From VXRJ01 sp964636705 (lineage in GTDB: Bacteria; Acidobacteriota; Vicinamibacteria; Vicinamibacterales; UBA8438): 64,000 bases of DNA. The notes beneath the pieces are model-generated. The model did not search any database, was not told the DNA's origin, and was given only the letters and a program-made list of their open reading frames with translations. A program made the translations under genes and the position numbers. The stretch covers positions 62,001-126,000 of the forward strand of contig CAZWUJ010000006.1 in NCBI GenBank assembly GCA_964636705.1, read 5' to 3'. Numbering within the stretch: the first letter of the stretch is position 1; each line of letters begins with the position of its first letter. Of the stretch, positions 51,992-60,754 are shown piece by piece.

Positions 51992-53218
51992 CTACCCGAA
52001 GTCGTCGTAGAGGATGTTGTCCCGCTCCACGCCAAGGCTGTCGAGCATGCCCATGCAGGCCGTGAGCATCATGGGCGGCCCGCAGATGTAGTACTCGACG
52101 TCCTCCGGCGCGGGATGGTCCTTGAGGTAGTTGTCGTAGAGGACCTGGTGGATGAAGCCGCTGAGGCCGTCCCAGTTGTCTTCGGGAAGCGCGTCGGACA
52201 GCGCGAGGTGCCACTCGAAGTTGTCGTTCTCGGCCGCGATCTGGTCGAAGTCGTCGATGTAGAACGCTTCCCGCAGGCTGCGCGCGCCGTACCAGAAGCT
52301 GACCTTGCGCCGGGTGTTGATCCGCCGGAACTGGTCGAAGATGTGCGACCGCATCGGGGCCATTCCCGCGCCGCCGCCGATGAACACCATCTCGGCGTCG
52401 GTGTCCTTCGCGAAGAACTCGCCGAACGGCCCGGCGATGGTCACGTCGTCGCCCGGCTTCAGGCTGAAGATGTAGCCCGTCATCTTGCCCGGCGGCGTCC
52501 CCTCCGGCGCGCGCGGCGGCGGCGACGCGATCCGGACGTTGAGCATGATGATGCCCTTCTCCTCCGGGTAGTTCGCCATCGAGTAGGCCCGCGTCACCGG
52601 CTCGTCGACGACCGCCGTGTAGCGCCACAGGTTGAACTTGTCCCAGTCGGCGCGGTATTCGTCCTCGACGTCGTAGTCGCGGTAGTCGTACGCGCCCTCC
52701 GGCGCCTCGATCTGGATGTAGCCGCCGGCCCGGAACGGGACGTCCTCGCCCTTCGGCAACTCCAGAATCAGCTCCTTGATGAACGTGGCGACGTTGTGGT
52801 TCGACCGCACCTTGCAGGTCCACTGCCGGACGTCGAAGACCTCCGGCGGGATCTCGATCGCCATGTCCTGCTTCACCTTCACCTGGCAGGAGAGCCGCAC
52901 GCCGCCGCGCTCCTCTCCCCGGCTCAGGTGGCTCCGCTCGGTCGGCAGCACGGCGCCGCCCCCGTCGCAGACCGTCACCTTGCAGACCCCGCAGCTTCCC
53001 TTCCCGCCGCACGCCGACGGCACGAACAGCTTGTTGTCGGCCAGCGTGCCGAGCAGCGTGCCCCCCGCCGCCGTGCGCAGCGCCTTGTCGGGATCGCCGT
53101 TGACGGTGATGGTCACCTCGCCCGTCGCGACGAGCTGCCGGCGCGCCATCATCAGCAGGCCGACCAGCGACACGATGACGAACGTGAACATTGCCACGCC
53201 GAGGCTGACAGTAACCAT
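51992..53218 (-). CDS. nqrF: Na+-translocating NADH:quinone reductase subunit F
   Basis: Electron entry subunit. The 408-residue protein starts at 53218 with a membrane anchor (AMFTFVIVSLVGLLMMA). A [2Fe-2S] ferredoxin domain follows with Cys70, Cys76, Cys79 and Cys111 (SACGGKGSCGVCKV). Then comes a FAD/NADH reductase domain: RAYSMANYPEEKG (FAD), GGGAGMAPMRSHIFDQF and YYICGPPMMLTACMGML (NADH). Length is standard. The frame is open further upstream but overlaps nqrE. It ends next to the REP array. Confidence 0.97.
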   Translation of the reverse strand: MVTVSLGVAMFTFVIVSLVGLLMMARRQLVATGEVTITVNGDPDKALRTAAGGTLLGTLADNKLFVPSACGGKGSCGVCKVTVCDGGGAVLPTERSHLSRGEERGGVRLSCQVKVKQDMAIEIPPEVFDVRQWTCKVRSNHNVATFIKELILELPKGEDVPFRAGGYIQIEAPEGAYDYRDYDVEDEYRADWDKFNLWRYTAVVDEPVTRAYSMANYPEEKGIIMLNVRIASPPPRAPEGTPPGKMTGYIFSLKPGDDVTIAGPFGEFFAKDTDAEMVFIGGGAGMAPMRSHIFDQFRRINTRRKVSFWYGARSLREAFYIDDFDQIAAENDNFEWHLALSDALPEDNWDGLSGFIHQVLYDNYLKDHPAPEDVEYYICGPPMMLTACMGMLDSLGVERDNILYDDFG

Positions 53219-53235
53219 GGCTCCTGCAGTGGCTC

Positions 53236-53853
53236 CTAGAGCTGGACTCCGGCGAACGCCATGAAGCCGATGGCCATCAGCCCCACGAGCATGAAGGTCA
53301 GCCCCAGGCCGCGCAGGGCGGGGGGCGGGTTCGAGTAGCGCAGCCGCTCGCGGATGCCGGCCAGCGCGATGACCGCCAAGGCCCAGCCGATGCCGGAGCC
53401 GAGGCCGAAGACGGTGCTCTCGGCCAGCGTGTAGCTCCGCTCCACCATGAACAGCGACGCTCCCAGGATGGCGCAGTTGACGGCAATCAGCGGCAGGAAG
53501 ATGCCGAGCGCGGCGTGCAGCGGCGGCGCGAAGCGGTCGAGAACCATCTCGACAATCTGCACCATGGCGGCGATGGTCCCGATGTAGGACAGGAAGCCGA
53601 GGAACGACAGGTCGTACGCCGCCAGCGACGGATGCAGCCACTCCATCGCGCCCGGACTGAGCAGCCAGGCGTAGATGAGGTTGTTCATCGGCACCGTGAT
53701 CGTGAGGACGAAGATGACGGCGCCGCCGAGGCCGATGGCGGTCGTCACCTGGCGCGACACGGCGAGGAACGAGCACATGCCCAGGAAGAAGGCCAGGGCC
53801 ATGTTCTCCACGAAGATCGACCGAATGGCAAGGCTGAGGTAGTGCTCGAGCAT
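53236..53853 (-). CDS. nqrE: Na+-NQR subunit E
   Basis: A 205-residue protein with six transmembrane helices, MLEHYLSLAIRSIFVENMAL, and the family motifs FFLGMCSFLAVS and NCAILGASLFMVERSYTLAE, carrying the conserved cysteines (in the CSF and NCA segments) that ligate the intramembrane iron shared with NqrD. It is 17 bp upstream of nqrF and 10 bp downstream of nqrD. Confidence 0.97.
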   Translation of the reverse strand: MLEHYLSLAIRSIFVENMALAFFLGMCSFLAVSRQVTTAIGLGGAVIFVLTITVPMNNLIYAWLLSPGAMEWLHPSLAAYDLSFLGFLSYIGTIAAMVQIVEMVLDRFAPPLHAALGIFLPLIAVNCAILGASLFMVERSYTLAESTVFGLGSGIGWALAVIALAGIRERLRYSNPPPALRGLGLTFMLVGLMAIGFMAFAGVQL

Positions 53854-53863
53854 GCCCCTCCTC

Positions 53864-54484
53864 CTAGTCCGCTTCCACCTGGTCCGGCTTCCAGGTCCGG
53901 ATGGCCCAGATCAGGAAGCCGATGATGAAGAACGCGGCCGGCGACAGCACCATCAGGCCGTTCGGCGTGTACCAGCCGCCCTCGCTCGCGAGCGGCAGCA
54001 CCGTCGTCCCGAAGACCGAGCCGGATCCGAACAGCTCGCGCAGCAGCGCCGTCACCATCAGGATCAGCCCGTAGCCGAGGCCGTTCCCGAGGCCGTCGAT
54101 CAGGCTGAGGCGGGGCGGGTTCTGCATCGCGAACGCCTCGGCCCGCCCCATGATGATGCAGTTCGTAATGATCAGTCCGACGAAGACGGAGAGCTGTTTC
54201 GACAGCTCGAACAGGTAGGCCTTCAGCACCTGGTCAACCACGATCACGAGCGACGCGATGATCGTGAGCTGCACGATGATGCGGATGTTGGTCGGGATCT
54301 GCTCCCGGAGCGCGCTGACGAAGAAGTTCGACCCGAGCAGCACGGCGACGACGGCCGCGCTCATCACCAGCGCGGTGTCCATCCGCGTCGTCACCGCGAG
54401 GGCCGAGCAGATGCCAAGCACCTGCAGGGCGATCGGGTTGTTGTTGAACAGCGGATCGATCAGCGCGTCGCGCGGCTTCGTCAT
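53864..54484 (-). CDS. nqrD: Na+-NQR subunit D
   Basis: A 206-residue six-helix membrane subunit: DPLFNNNPIALQVLGICSAL and VGLIITNCIIMGRAEAFAMQ, with the two conserved cysteine segments that face those of NqrE. The order and 4-bp overlap with nqrC are standard. Confidence 0.97.
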   Translation of the reverse strand: MTKPRDALIDPLFNNNPIALQVLGICSALAVTTRMDTALVMSAAVVAVLLGSNFFVSALREQIPTNIRIIVQLTIIASLVIVVDQVLKAYLFELSKQLSVFVGLIITNCIIMGRAEAFAMQNPPRLSLIDGLGNGLGYGLILMVTALLRELFGSGSVFGTTVLPLASEGGWYTPNGLMVLSPAAFFIIGFLIWAIRTWKPDQVEAD

Positions 54485-55260
54485 CCTGCCACTCCGTCGC
54501 GGCGCAGGCGCTCGATATACGGGCCGAACCCTTGTTCATCCAGCCAGAAGCGCAGCATGTTGGTGACACCGCGGCTGGTCATCGTGGCTCCGGCCAGGCC
54601 GTCCACCCGGTACGGGTCGTCCGCCACGGGGCCGGCGAGTCCCTTGATGACCTGGATCTCCGGCGTTCCGTCCGGACCGAACGCCTTGCGCCCGTCCCAG
54701 AGCGCCTTCCAGCGCGGATTGTCCACCTCACCGCCGAGGCCGGGGGTCTCCTTGTGCTCGTAGTAGGTGAGGCCGCGGATGGTCTCGAGGTCGGCGTCGA
54801 TCGCCACGAAGCCGTAGAGGATGCCCCACAGGCCGAGGCCGTGGACCGGCAGTACCACGAGGTCGAGTTCGCCATCCGCGCCGTTCAGTTCGTAGACGAG
54901 GGCCTCGTCCGCAACGCGCATCAGGCCGGCGTTGTTCGGCGGCGCCTCCTCACTGGTGTCGGGATCGGCCGCGGCCAGACGACCGTCGAAGCCGAGCGGG
55001 TCGGTGTCCGATGCCTCCCCCGTCCGCCGGTCGATCACCACCTGGCGGATCGGCGCGAACCGCTCGGCGATCTCCTCCGCGGTGAGCGACTCGTCCGTGC
55101 CGGCCAGGCCCGCCGCGACCAGCACGTTCCGCTGCATGTCGAGCATCTGGTTCTCGTGCTGCCGGTCACGCAGCGTGACGGCGGACGACGACACCACGAT
55201 GGCGCACGCGACGCAGATGATCGCGGCGAAGATCAGGTTATAGACGACGCTACCCTGCAT
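54481..55260 (-). CDS. nqrC: Na+-NQR subunit C (covalent FMN)
   Basis: A 259-residue protein with one N-terminal helix (NLIFAAIICVACAIVVSSSA) and a periplasmic domain. The flavinylation motif is VDGLAGATMTSRGVTN, with the acceptor Thr near residue 228. ApbE, encoded 4 kb away, is the expected enzyme. It overlaps nqrB by 11 bp and nqrD by 4 bp. Confidence 0.96.
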   Translation of the reverse strand: MQGSVVYNLIFAAIICVACAIVVSSSAVTLRDRQHENQMLDMQRNVLVAAGLAGTDESLTAEEIAERFAPIRQVVIDRRTGEASDTDPLGFDGRLAAADPDTSEEAPPNNAGLMRVADEALVYELNGADGELDLVVLPVHGLGLWGILYGFVAIDADLETIRGLTYYEHKETPGLGGEVDNPRWKALWDGRKAFGPDGTPEIQVIKGLAGPVADDPYRVDGLAGATMTSRGVTNMLRFWLDEQGFGPYIERLRRDGVAG

Positions 55261-56473
55261 AACGCGCCTTTCGCCGGCGGAGGTTCGCGCGGATCGCGAA
55301 GTAGTCGATCAACGGTGCGAACAGGTTCATGAAGAGGATCGCCAGCATCATCCCTTCAGGATACGCCGGGTTCACGACCCGGATCAGAACGCACAGGAAA
55401 CCGATCAGAAAACCGTACACCCAGTGCCCGCGAAGGGCCGACGGCGCGGAGACCGGGTCGGTCGCCATGTAGACGGTGCCGAACGCCCAGCCCCCCGCCA
55501 GCAGGTGCCAGGCCGGGCCGACGTCGAAGAACGGATTGGTGGCGGAGCCGATCGCGTTGAGGGCCATCGCGGTGAGGACCGTTCCCGCGAGCACGCTCAC
55601 CATGATGCGCCACGACCCGACGCCGGTGACGATCAGGAGCGCCGCGCCGGCCAGGCAGGCGAGGGCCGACGTCTCGCCCATCGAGCCGGGGACGAAGCCG
55701 ATGAACGTGTTCCAGGCGTCGAATCCCGCCCCGGTGACGGCCGCCGTCCCCCCCAGCGTGGCGTCGGCCAGGATGGTGGCGCCGCTCACCGCGTCGGTCG
55801 ACGTGTCGGCCGCAATCCAGACCGCATCGCCCGACATTTCCGCCGGATACGCGAAGAAGACGAACGCGCGCGCCACGAGGGCCGGGTTCAGCACGTTCAT
55901 CCCGGTGCCGCCGAAGATCTCCTTGCCGACGACGATGCCGAACGAGATGCCGAGGGCCACCTGCCAGAGCGGCACGGTGGGCGGCAGCACGAGGGGGAAG
56001 AGCATGCCGGTGACGAGGAAGCCTTCGTTCAGCTCGTGCTTCCGGACGATGGCGAAGACTGCCTCCCAGAGCCCCCCCACTGCGAAGGTAACGGCCAGGA
56101 TCGGCAGGTAGTAGAGGCCGCCGTGCACGAGGCAGCTCACCAGGCTGTCGGGGGCGAAGCCGAAGCCCAGCGCTTCCATCGCCGCCGTCTGCCAGTTGTC
56201 GAGCGGCGCGGCGCCGCGCGAGATGGCCAGGTTCGCCTGGTAGCCGGTGTTGTGGAACGCCATGTAGACGCAGCCGGCGAGCGCGACGACCACGGTCATC
56301 ATCAGCCGCTTCAGGTCGAGCCCGTCGCGGACGTGGGACGGCCCGGCGGTGACCATGCCGGGGGTGTAGAGGAAGGTGTCCTGGGCTTCCCAGAGGGGGT
56401 ACAGCTTCTCCAGCCGCCCCCCCTTCTCGAAGTGGTGCGCCTGCGAATCGAGCAGGCGCCGCAGCCATTTCAT
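55250..56473 (-). CDS. nqrB: Na+-NQR subunit B (covalent FMN)
   Basis: A 407-residue multi-span subunit starting MKWLRRLLDSQAHHFEKGGR. It has the conserved HVRDGLDLKRLMMTVVVALA, HELNEGFLVTGMLFPLVLPP, GTGMNVLNPALVARAFVFFA and the FMN-attachment motif DAVSGAT with Thr233. It is the first nqr gene present: the 200 bp upstream contain no nqrA, which normally precedes it with few bases between. Confidence 0.96.
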   Translation of the reverse strand: MKWLRRLLDSQAHHFEKGGRLEKLYPLWEAQDTFLYTPGMVTAGPSHVRDGLDLKRLMMTVVVALAGCVYMAFHNTGYQANLAISRGAAPLDNWQTAAMEALGFGFAPDSLVSCLVHGGLYYLPILAVTFAVGGLWEAVFAIVRKHELNEGFLVTGMLFPLVLPPTVPLWQVALGISFGIVVGKEIFGGTGMNVLNPALVARAFVFFAYPAEMSGDAVWIAADTSTDAVSGATILADATLGGTAAVTGAGFDAWNTFIGFVPGSMGETSALACLAGAALLIVTGVGSWRIMVSVLAGTVLTAMALNAIGSATNPFFDVGPAWHLLAGGWAFGTVYMATDPVSAPSALRGHWVYGFLIGFLCVLIRVVNPAYPEGMMLAILFMNLFAPLIDYFAIRANLRRRKARYAG

Positions 56474-56639
56474 GGTCCTGATTGCCGGCCGCTGACCCTA
56501 CGTGAGCCTGCCTTGTGAAAAAAGTATCAAGCACCGGCCGAAAAAAAGACCGGCGGCCATTGCCGGCGGCTTTCGGCTTCCCCGTTCCCCTGATCGTATC
56601 GTACCTGGGCACGTCGTATGCGCAGCGGAGCCTACCTCG

Positions 56640-56666
56640 CAATTTTGCATTTCAAATGCAAAATTG
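56640..56666. promoter_or_regulatory. 27-bp perfect palindrome (likely operator)
   Basis: Arms CAATTTTGCATTT and AAATGCAAAATTG surround a central C, five bases before the ATG of the DUF4143 ATPase relic. It is AT-rich in GC-rich surroundings. The position suits an operator controlling that gene, or a hairpin at the 5' end of its mRNA. Confidence 0.6.
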
Positions 56667-56671
56667 TGAGC

Positions 56672-57562
56672 ATGGCTGATGCTCCACCCAGACTCGCCTA
56701 TACCCGGCGCTCACTGGAAACCGTGCTCCAGCGCGCCGTGCGCGAGTTCCGAGGGGCGGCGGGAACCGGTCCAGAAACGCACGGTCGGAGACGCTGGCGG
56801 GGCGGGCGGCGGTTCTCCGCCTGCTTCCGCTCTCGCACCGCGAGCTGGACGGCAGGCGGCTGGGACGGTTGCCATGGGAGCTGGCGCGCGCAAGGACGGG
56901 TAGCCTGCCCACGCAGGCGGCGATCTGGCAGTCGATCCTCCGCGGCGGATACCCCGAGATCGCGCTCGACAGCGCGCGCGATGCGGAGCTGTGGCACCGC
57001 AGCTACCTGCAGACCTACCTCGAACGGGATGTCCGGACACTCCGCCAGGTGGGCGACCTGACGCAGTTCCAGAGCTTCCTGCGGATTCTGGCCGCGCGCA
57101 GCGGTGGTCGTCGTCCGGCCGTGGTTCGCGAACACCGGCAAGCGCCTCGTCAAGACGCCGAAGGTCTACTTCACGGACACCGGTACGGTCTGCTTCCTGA
57201 CTGGATTGCGTGACGCTCGCCATGCGGCCGACGGCCCGCTCGGCGGCCCGCTCTTCGAAACCGCGGTCCTCGCGGAGGTCGCGCGCACCCTTTGGCATCG
57301 CGGCCAGGAACCGCGCCTTCACTTCTGGCGGACGGCGACCGGCGCCGAGGTCGATTTCCTTCTCGAGGACGGAACGGATGTGATTCCTGTCGAAGTCAAG
57401 CTCTCAGCGACACCGCGCGTGCGGATGGCCGCCGGCATCGAGCTGCTTCGCGCCGACATCGGCGAACGCGTCCGGCCGGGTTACGTTATCCATCCGGGCA
57501 CGGTTGGGCTGCCGCTCGGACGGCACGCCACAGCGCTACCGTTCGGCCAGCTCTGGGGATAG
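56672..57562 (+). pseudogene. AAA_14/DUF4143 ATPase, frameshifted and deleted
   Basis: Starts MADAPPRLAYTRRSLETVLQ, the typical N-terminus, but the Walker A/B region is missing. Other phases then carry LPTQAAIWQSILRGGYPEIA, SYLQTYLERDVRTLRQVGDL and TQFQSFLRILAARSG (DUF4143). A third phase from about 57104 carries KRLVKTPKVYFTDTGTVCFL, LFETAVLAEVARTLWHRGQ and AEVDFLLEDGTDVIPVEVKL (C-terminal nuclease-like fold). At least two phase changes and a deletion of the ATPase core make it non-functional. A second fragment of the same family lies near 63.3 kb. Confidence 0.85.
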
Positions 57563-57570
57563 TCTCGGAT

Positions 57571-57612
57571 CGAAGCTACGGCAAGGGCCAACCATCCCGC
57601 CGGGCTGAGCCC
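57571..57612 (+). pseudogene. short VapC-like 3' fragment
   Basis: The sequence TACGGCAAGGGCCAACCATC followed by CCGCCGGGCT closely matches the vapC segment near 61347-61376, which encodes YGKGRHPAGLN. Only about 35 bp remain, between the DUF4143 relic and the ATPase gene. Confidence 0.35.
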
Positions 57613-57663
57613 CTTCGAGAGCGCCGGCCACTGCGTGATAGAGTCGATAACGGAGGACGGAGG

Positions 57664-59034
57664 GTGGACACTCCTAGCGAATTGACGCTGCAGGACGTGC
57701 GCTGTTTTCAGGGTGAGGTGCACGGCAAGCTGCGTCCAATCACGTTGCTTGTCGGCGAGAACAGCACCGGCAAGACAACTTTCCTCGGGTGCTACAGCGT
57801 ATTGCACCGCATGTTCTCCGGACCGGACCTCGATAACCTCCTCGACTTCAACGAAGAACCGTTCGCGATGGGATCGTTTCGCGACATCGTCCGATCACGT
57901 CGGGGTCCGAGCGGACGCATCGACCAATTCACTTTGGGACTCACCGTGGCTCCAGGGTCCGAAACTACTTTGCCGCCATACCGGTTGTTGGCGACTCTAC
58001 GTGAAGAGGGCTCGCAGCCTCTGGTTGCGTCCTACCGCTTCGAATTCGACGGCGATTCTTTTTTGGAACTACAGCGACGCAATGAAGGAACCTTGCTGAA
58101 CATCCCCGGTGAAGAAGTTACATCTTCCCTTCCGTTCGACATCGCGACACCCGAACTCGACTACCTCATCGCTGGACCCGTGTCGGCAACACTTCGCGGT
58201 AACGAGGAACTGCAACCGATTGTTGACTATCTCACGAAACTCTTCTCGCGCTACAAAGCCAAGGCGCTCACGCGTCGCCGAATCTACCCGGGCGCACTTC
58301 GGTCGCTGGGCTGGCGCCTCCCGGAGTTGATTCCCGTCGCGCCGCTTCGTTCTAAACCGAAGCGCACGTACGACCCCGTACGAGAAACGGCATCTCCGGA
58401 AGGTGAGCACATCCCGATGCTGATGATGCGCCTTGACCGCACAAACAAGAGCCATTGGAATGCCCTCCATGATGGCCTCGTGGGATTCGGTCGGGAGGCC
58501 GGACTGTTCTCGGATATCAAGGTCAAGCGTCACGGTGGACAGATGAGCGACCCCTTCCAGTTGCAGGTGAAGGTACGTTCCGGACCCAATGCCAACATTA
58601 TGGACGTCGGCTACGGCGTTAGTCAGAGTCTCCCGATTCTTGTAGACATTCTGGCAGGAACAGACTCGGACCGCGGGACGCGTGGACGACGGAACCGCCG
58701 ACGGACATTCTTGCTTCAGCAACCCGAGGTTCACTTGCACCCCAGGGGGCAGGCCGAACTGGCAAGTTTGTTCATTAGAGCATTCCGGGAGCACGGAAGT
58801 CGCTTCCTGATAGAAACCCATAGCGACTTCATCGTTGACCGGATTCGTATCGAAGTCAGAAACGGAACGCTGAAGGGCGACGACGTTTCCATTCTCTACT
58901 TCGAACCGAACGGTAATGCCGTCAACATTCACAACATGAGACTCGACGAGTACGGCAATCTGGAAGGCGCCCCGGCCGCGTACCGTGATTTCTTCACGCG
59001 CGAAACGGACAGGCTGCTCGGCTTCGCCGATTGA
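57664..59034 (+). CDS. AAA15/OLD-like ATPase (DUF3696 type)
   Basis: A 456-residue SMC/ABC-like ATPase from GTG 57664. Walker A is LLVGENSTGKTTFLG (residues 29-43). The C-terminal half has the signature-like VGYGVSQSLPILVDIL, Walker B FLLQQPEVHLHPRGQAEL and the D/H-loop FLIETHSDFIVDRIRIEVRN, all typical of DUF3696 ATPases. GC is somewhat lower than neighbours. A PIN-like gene follows 13 bp downstream, so they form a two-gene unit resembling ATPase-nuclease defence pairs; the defence role is inference. The start could also be further upstream, but that sequence belongs to the DUF4143 relic in another phase. Confidence 0.85.
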   Translation: MDTPSELTLQDVRCFQGEVHGKLRPITLLVGENSTGKTTFLGCYSVLHRMFSGPDLDNLLDFNEEPFAMGSFRDIVRSRRGPSGRIDQFTLGLTVAPGSETTLPPYRLLATLREEGSQPLVASYRFEFDGDSFLELQRRNEGTLLNIPGEEVTSSLPFDIATPELDYLIAGPVSATLRGNEELQPIVDYLTKLFSRYKAKALTRRRIYPGALRSLGWRLPELIPVAPLRSKPKRTYDPVRETASPEGEHIPMLMMRLDRTNKSHWNALHDGLVGFGREAGLFSDIKVKRHGGQMSDPFQLQVKVRSGPNANIMDVGYGVSQSLPILVDILAGTDSDRGTRGRRNRRRTFLLQQPEVHLHPRGQAELASLFIRAFREHGSRFLIETHSDFIVDRIRIEVRNGTLKGDDVSILYFEPNGNAVNIHNMRLDEYGNLEGAPAAYRDFFTRETDRLLGFAD

Positions 59035-59047
59035 GGTACGGCGCCAT

Positions 59048-59492
59048 ATGTGCATCATCGTGGACGCGAACCGCCTGGGGACGTTTCTTGCAGATCCCGT
59101 CACCCCGGACGCTGCGCCAATCCGGAGGTGGCTGGACCGCGGCTCCGGACAGATTGTCTATTCGACGGGTGGAACCTACTCACGGGAGGTCGGAGGCCGA
59201 CAAAGAACGAAGCTGCTCCGCTACGTCCAGAACGGGCAGGCCCGGCAGATCCCCGCGGAACAGTTTTCTGACGATGAACGAACCTTGTCGGGGCACCGAC
59301 CGTCGTTCCGACGACCCGCATGTCCTTGCGCTGGCGAGGGCGACCGGAGTTCGTCTCCTCTATACCGGGGATCCTGGTCTCATCGCGGACTTCAAGGACA
59401 AGAAGTTCATCGATCAGCCGAGGGGCAAAGTCTATTCCAGCGCGGCGAATGCCCAACTCCTCACAAGGACCGTCTGTTCGCGCCGCCGCTGA
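59048..59492 (+). pseudogene. PIN-like nuclease partner of the ATPase, frameshifted
   Basis: The first phase reads MCIIVDANRLGTFLADP to IPAEQFSDDERTLSG; the Asp in VDAN suits a PIN catalytic site. A second phase then continues RSDDPHVLALARATGVRLLY, TGDPGLIADFKDKKFIDQPR and GKVYSSAANAQLLT to a stop at 59492. The change occurs around 59285-59305, near a GGGG run. The two halves look like one protein of about 150 residues, so this is a single frameshift, real or a sequencing error. If the reading is correct the putative defence pair is dead. Confidence 0.7.
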
Positions 59493-59534
59493 CGCGGTCG
59501 CAGACCTCGACGCGAGAACGGTCACCAAGCCATC

Positions 59535-59857
59535 CTATTCCGCAGCTTCGTCGAAGAGCGCGGTCACGTCGACCGCGACGTCATCCAGCAGGGCCGAGGT
59601 CGCCGTGTCTCCGGGGGCGAACACGCCGTGCTCGACGTAGTCGCTCCCGGCCAGCTTCAGGAATACAGGAACAGCAGGAGGATCTGGTGCGCGCGGGTCG
59701 GCATCGGCAATAGCTCGAGCCGACCGTCGGTGAGCTCGATTCGCCGGGGCGCACGATCCGTCAGCCAGAGGTACTCCTCGTCGCTCCAGTCCCCCTGGGG
59801 CGGCAGGACTTCGCGAAGTAGCGCATCCACGGCGTCCTGCGAGGCAAGTGACGCTGC
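59535..59857 (-). pseudogene. Uma2-family endonuclease relic, internally deleted
   Basis: The N-terminal part (LASQDAVDALLREVLPPQGD, WSDEEYLWLTDRAPRRIELT, GRLELLPMPTRAHQILLLFL) is the start of a Uma2/DUF820 protein. After a phase change it passes directly to the family C-terminus (LKLAGSDYVEHGVFAPGDTA, DDVAVDVTALFDEAAE). The catalytic middle is missing. Confidence 0.75.
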
Positions 59858-59860
59858 CGC

Positions 59861-60001
59861 TGGATCGACATCCGCCACGCCGACGACGCGAGGGGAACGT
59901 TGACGGCGCTGGAAGGCGACGAGTTCCCTTTCCCGGTCCGGCGGATCTTCTACATGCACGGCGTAGTGCGGGGCCGGCTGCCGCACCCGGGCACTAGCTG
60001 A
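59861..60001 (+). pseudogene. N-terminal fragment of an FdtA/WxcM-like sugar 3,4-ketoisomerase
   Basis: 46 codons read WIDIRHADDARGTLTALEGD then EFPFPVRRIFYMHGV, the opening of cupin-fold dTDP-ketosugar isomerases, before unrelated residues and a stop. There is no start codon in place and the metal-binding half is absent. A second damaged copy lies at 62922. Confidence 0.7.
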
Positions 60002-60422
60002 CCGGCCTCTCGATCTCGCTGAACGGGTTGACCACACGCAAACCGTCGTAGTCCTGTCCGTCGTTGAGGTCCTCCGAGTACACCACATCGCAGCCAGTGG
60101 CCCGCGCGGCGGCAAGGATCGCACCGTCCCAATACGAGAGCTTGAATCTTCGACTGATCGCAACGGCGTCGCGGAAGAGAGCAAGAGTGAGGTCCTGGAC
60201 CCGAAACTTCAGGAGCGTTCCAAGAAAAGCGATTGCGTCGGCATCGGACAGGCGCTCGGGACGCGTATGGCGAGTTGCCTGATGGAAGAACTCCTGGAAC
60301 ACCTGCACCGACACCGCCAAGTCCTGCTCTCGCAGCAGTTCGCGGGCGCGGCGACGCTTCTTGCCGTCCTCCGGCAGGGAGCTGACTGCATAGAGGAGCA
60401 CGTTGGTGTCAACGAACCGCAT
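59994..60422 (-). CDS. vapC: VapC-type PIN-domain toxin (module 1)
   Basis: A 142-residue PIN RNase: MRFVDTNVLLYAVSSLPEDG carries the first acidic residue (VDTN), VQVFQEFFHQATR the Glu, and LSYWDGAILAAARATGCD (WD) and VYSEDLNDGQDYDGLRVVNP the last acidic cluster. All four acidic positions are present. It overlaps the antitoxin gene by 14 bp and its stop overlaps the FdtA-like fragment on the other strand. Confidence 0.88.
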   Translation of the reverse strand: MRFVDTNVLLYAVSSLPEDGKKRRRARELLREQDLAVSVQVFQEFFHQATRHTRPERLSDADAIAFLGTLLKFRVQDLTLALFRDAVAISRRFKLSYWDGAILAAARATGCDVVYSEDLNDGQDYDGLRVVNPFSEIERPVS

Positions 60423-60702
60423 CGGGCTTGCCGGTCGCTTCCTCGTACAGTTCGTCGCGACTCAGGTTGTCGTACGACCGCAGACCCACCCCACGCGAAT
60501 CGAAGTCCGCGAGCACCTCGTCCAACTCGCGCCGCCGCAGCTCTACCAGCGCGGCCGTCGACTCCTGACCCGAGTCGCCGACCAGACTCCGAAGGTACAT
60601 CCGCACCAACGCCGACACCGACGTGTCCAACTCCGCCGCGCGGATCCGGGAGCGTCGGTAGGTGTCATCGTCCACCGATACCGTGATGTTCCTCATCGAC
60701 AC
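60409..60702 (-). CDS. ribbon-helix-helix type antitoxin of module 1
   Basis: A 97-residue protein: MRNITVSVDDDTYRRSRIRA, AELDTSVSALVRMYLRSLVG is a ribbon-helix-helix DNA-binding domain. The C-terminal part (DEVLADFDSRGVGLRSYDNL, SRDELYEEATG) would bind the toxin. Either the GTG (MSMRN) or the ATG two codons on may start it. It overlaps vapC, as in autoregulated TA operons. Confidence 0.85.
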   Translation of the reverse strand: MSMRNITVSVDDDTYRRSRIRAAELDTSVSALVRMYLRSLVGDSGQESTAALVELRRRELDEVLADFDSRGVGLRSYDNLSRDELYEEATGKPDAVR

Positions 60703-60754
60703 AGCCTCACAGTTTTAGCGTATCACAGGCTGAGCCGCTCGAAGGATCTGCGCC

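Noticed and set aside
56510..56580. Hairpin with A/T tracts upstream of nqrB as a terminator or riboswitch
   Set aside because: Candidate stems are only four to five base pairs and no riboswitch core was recognised.
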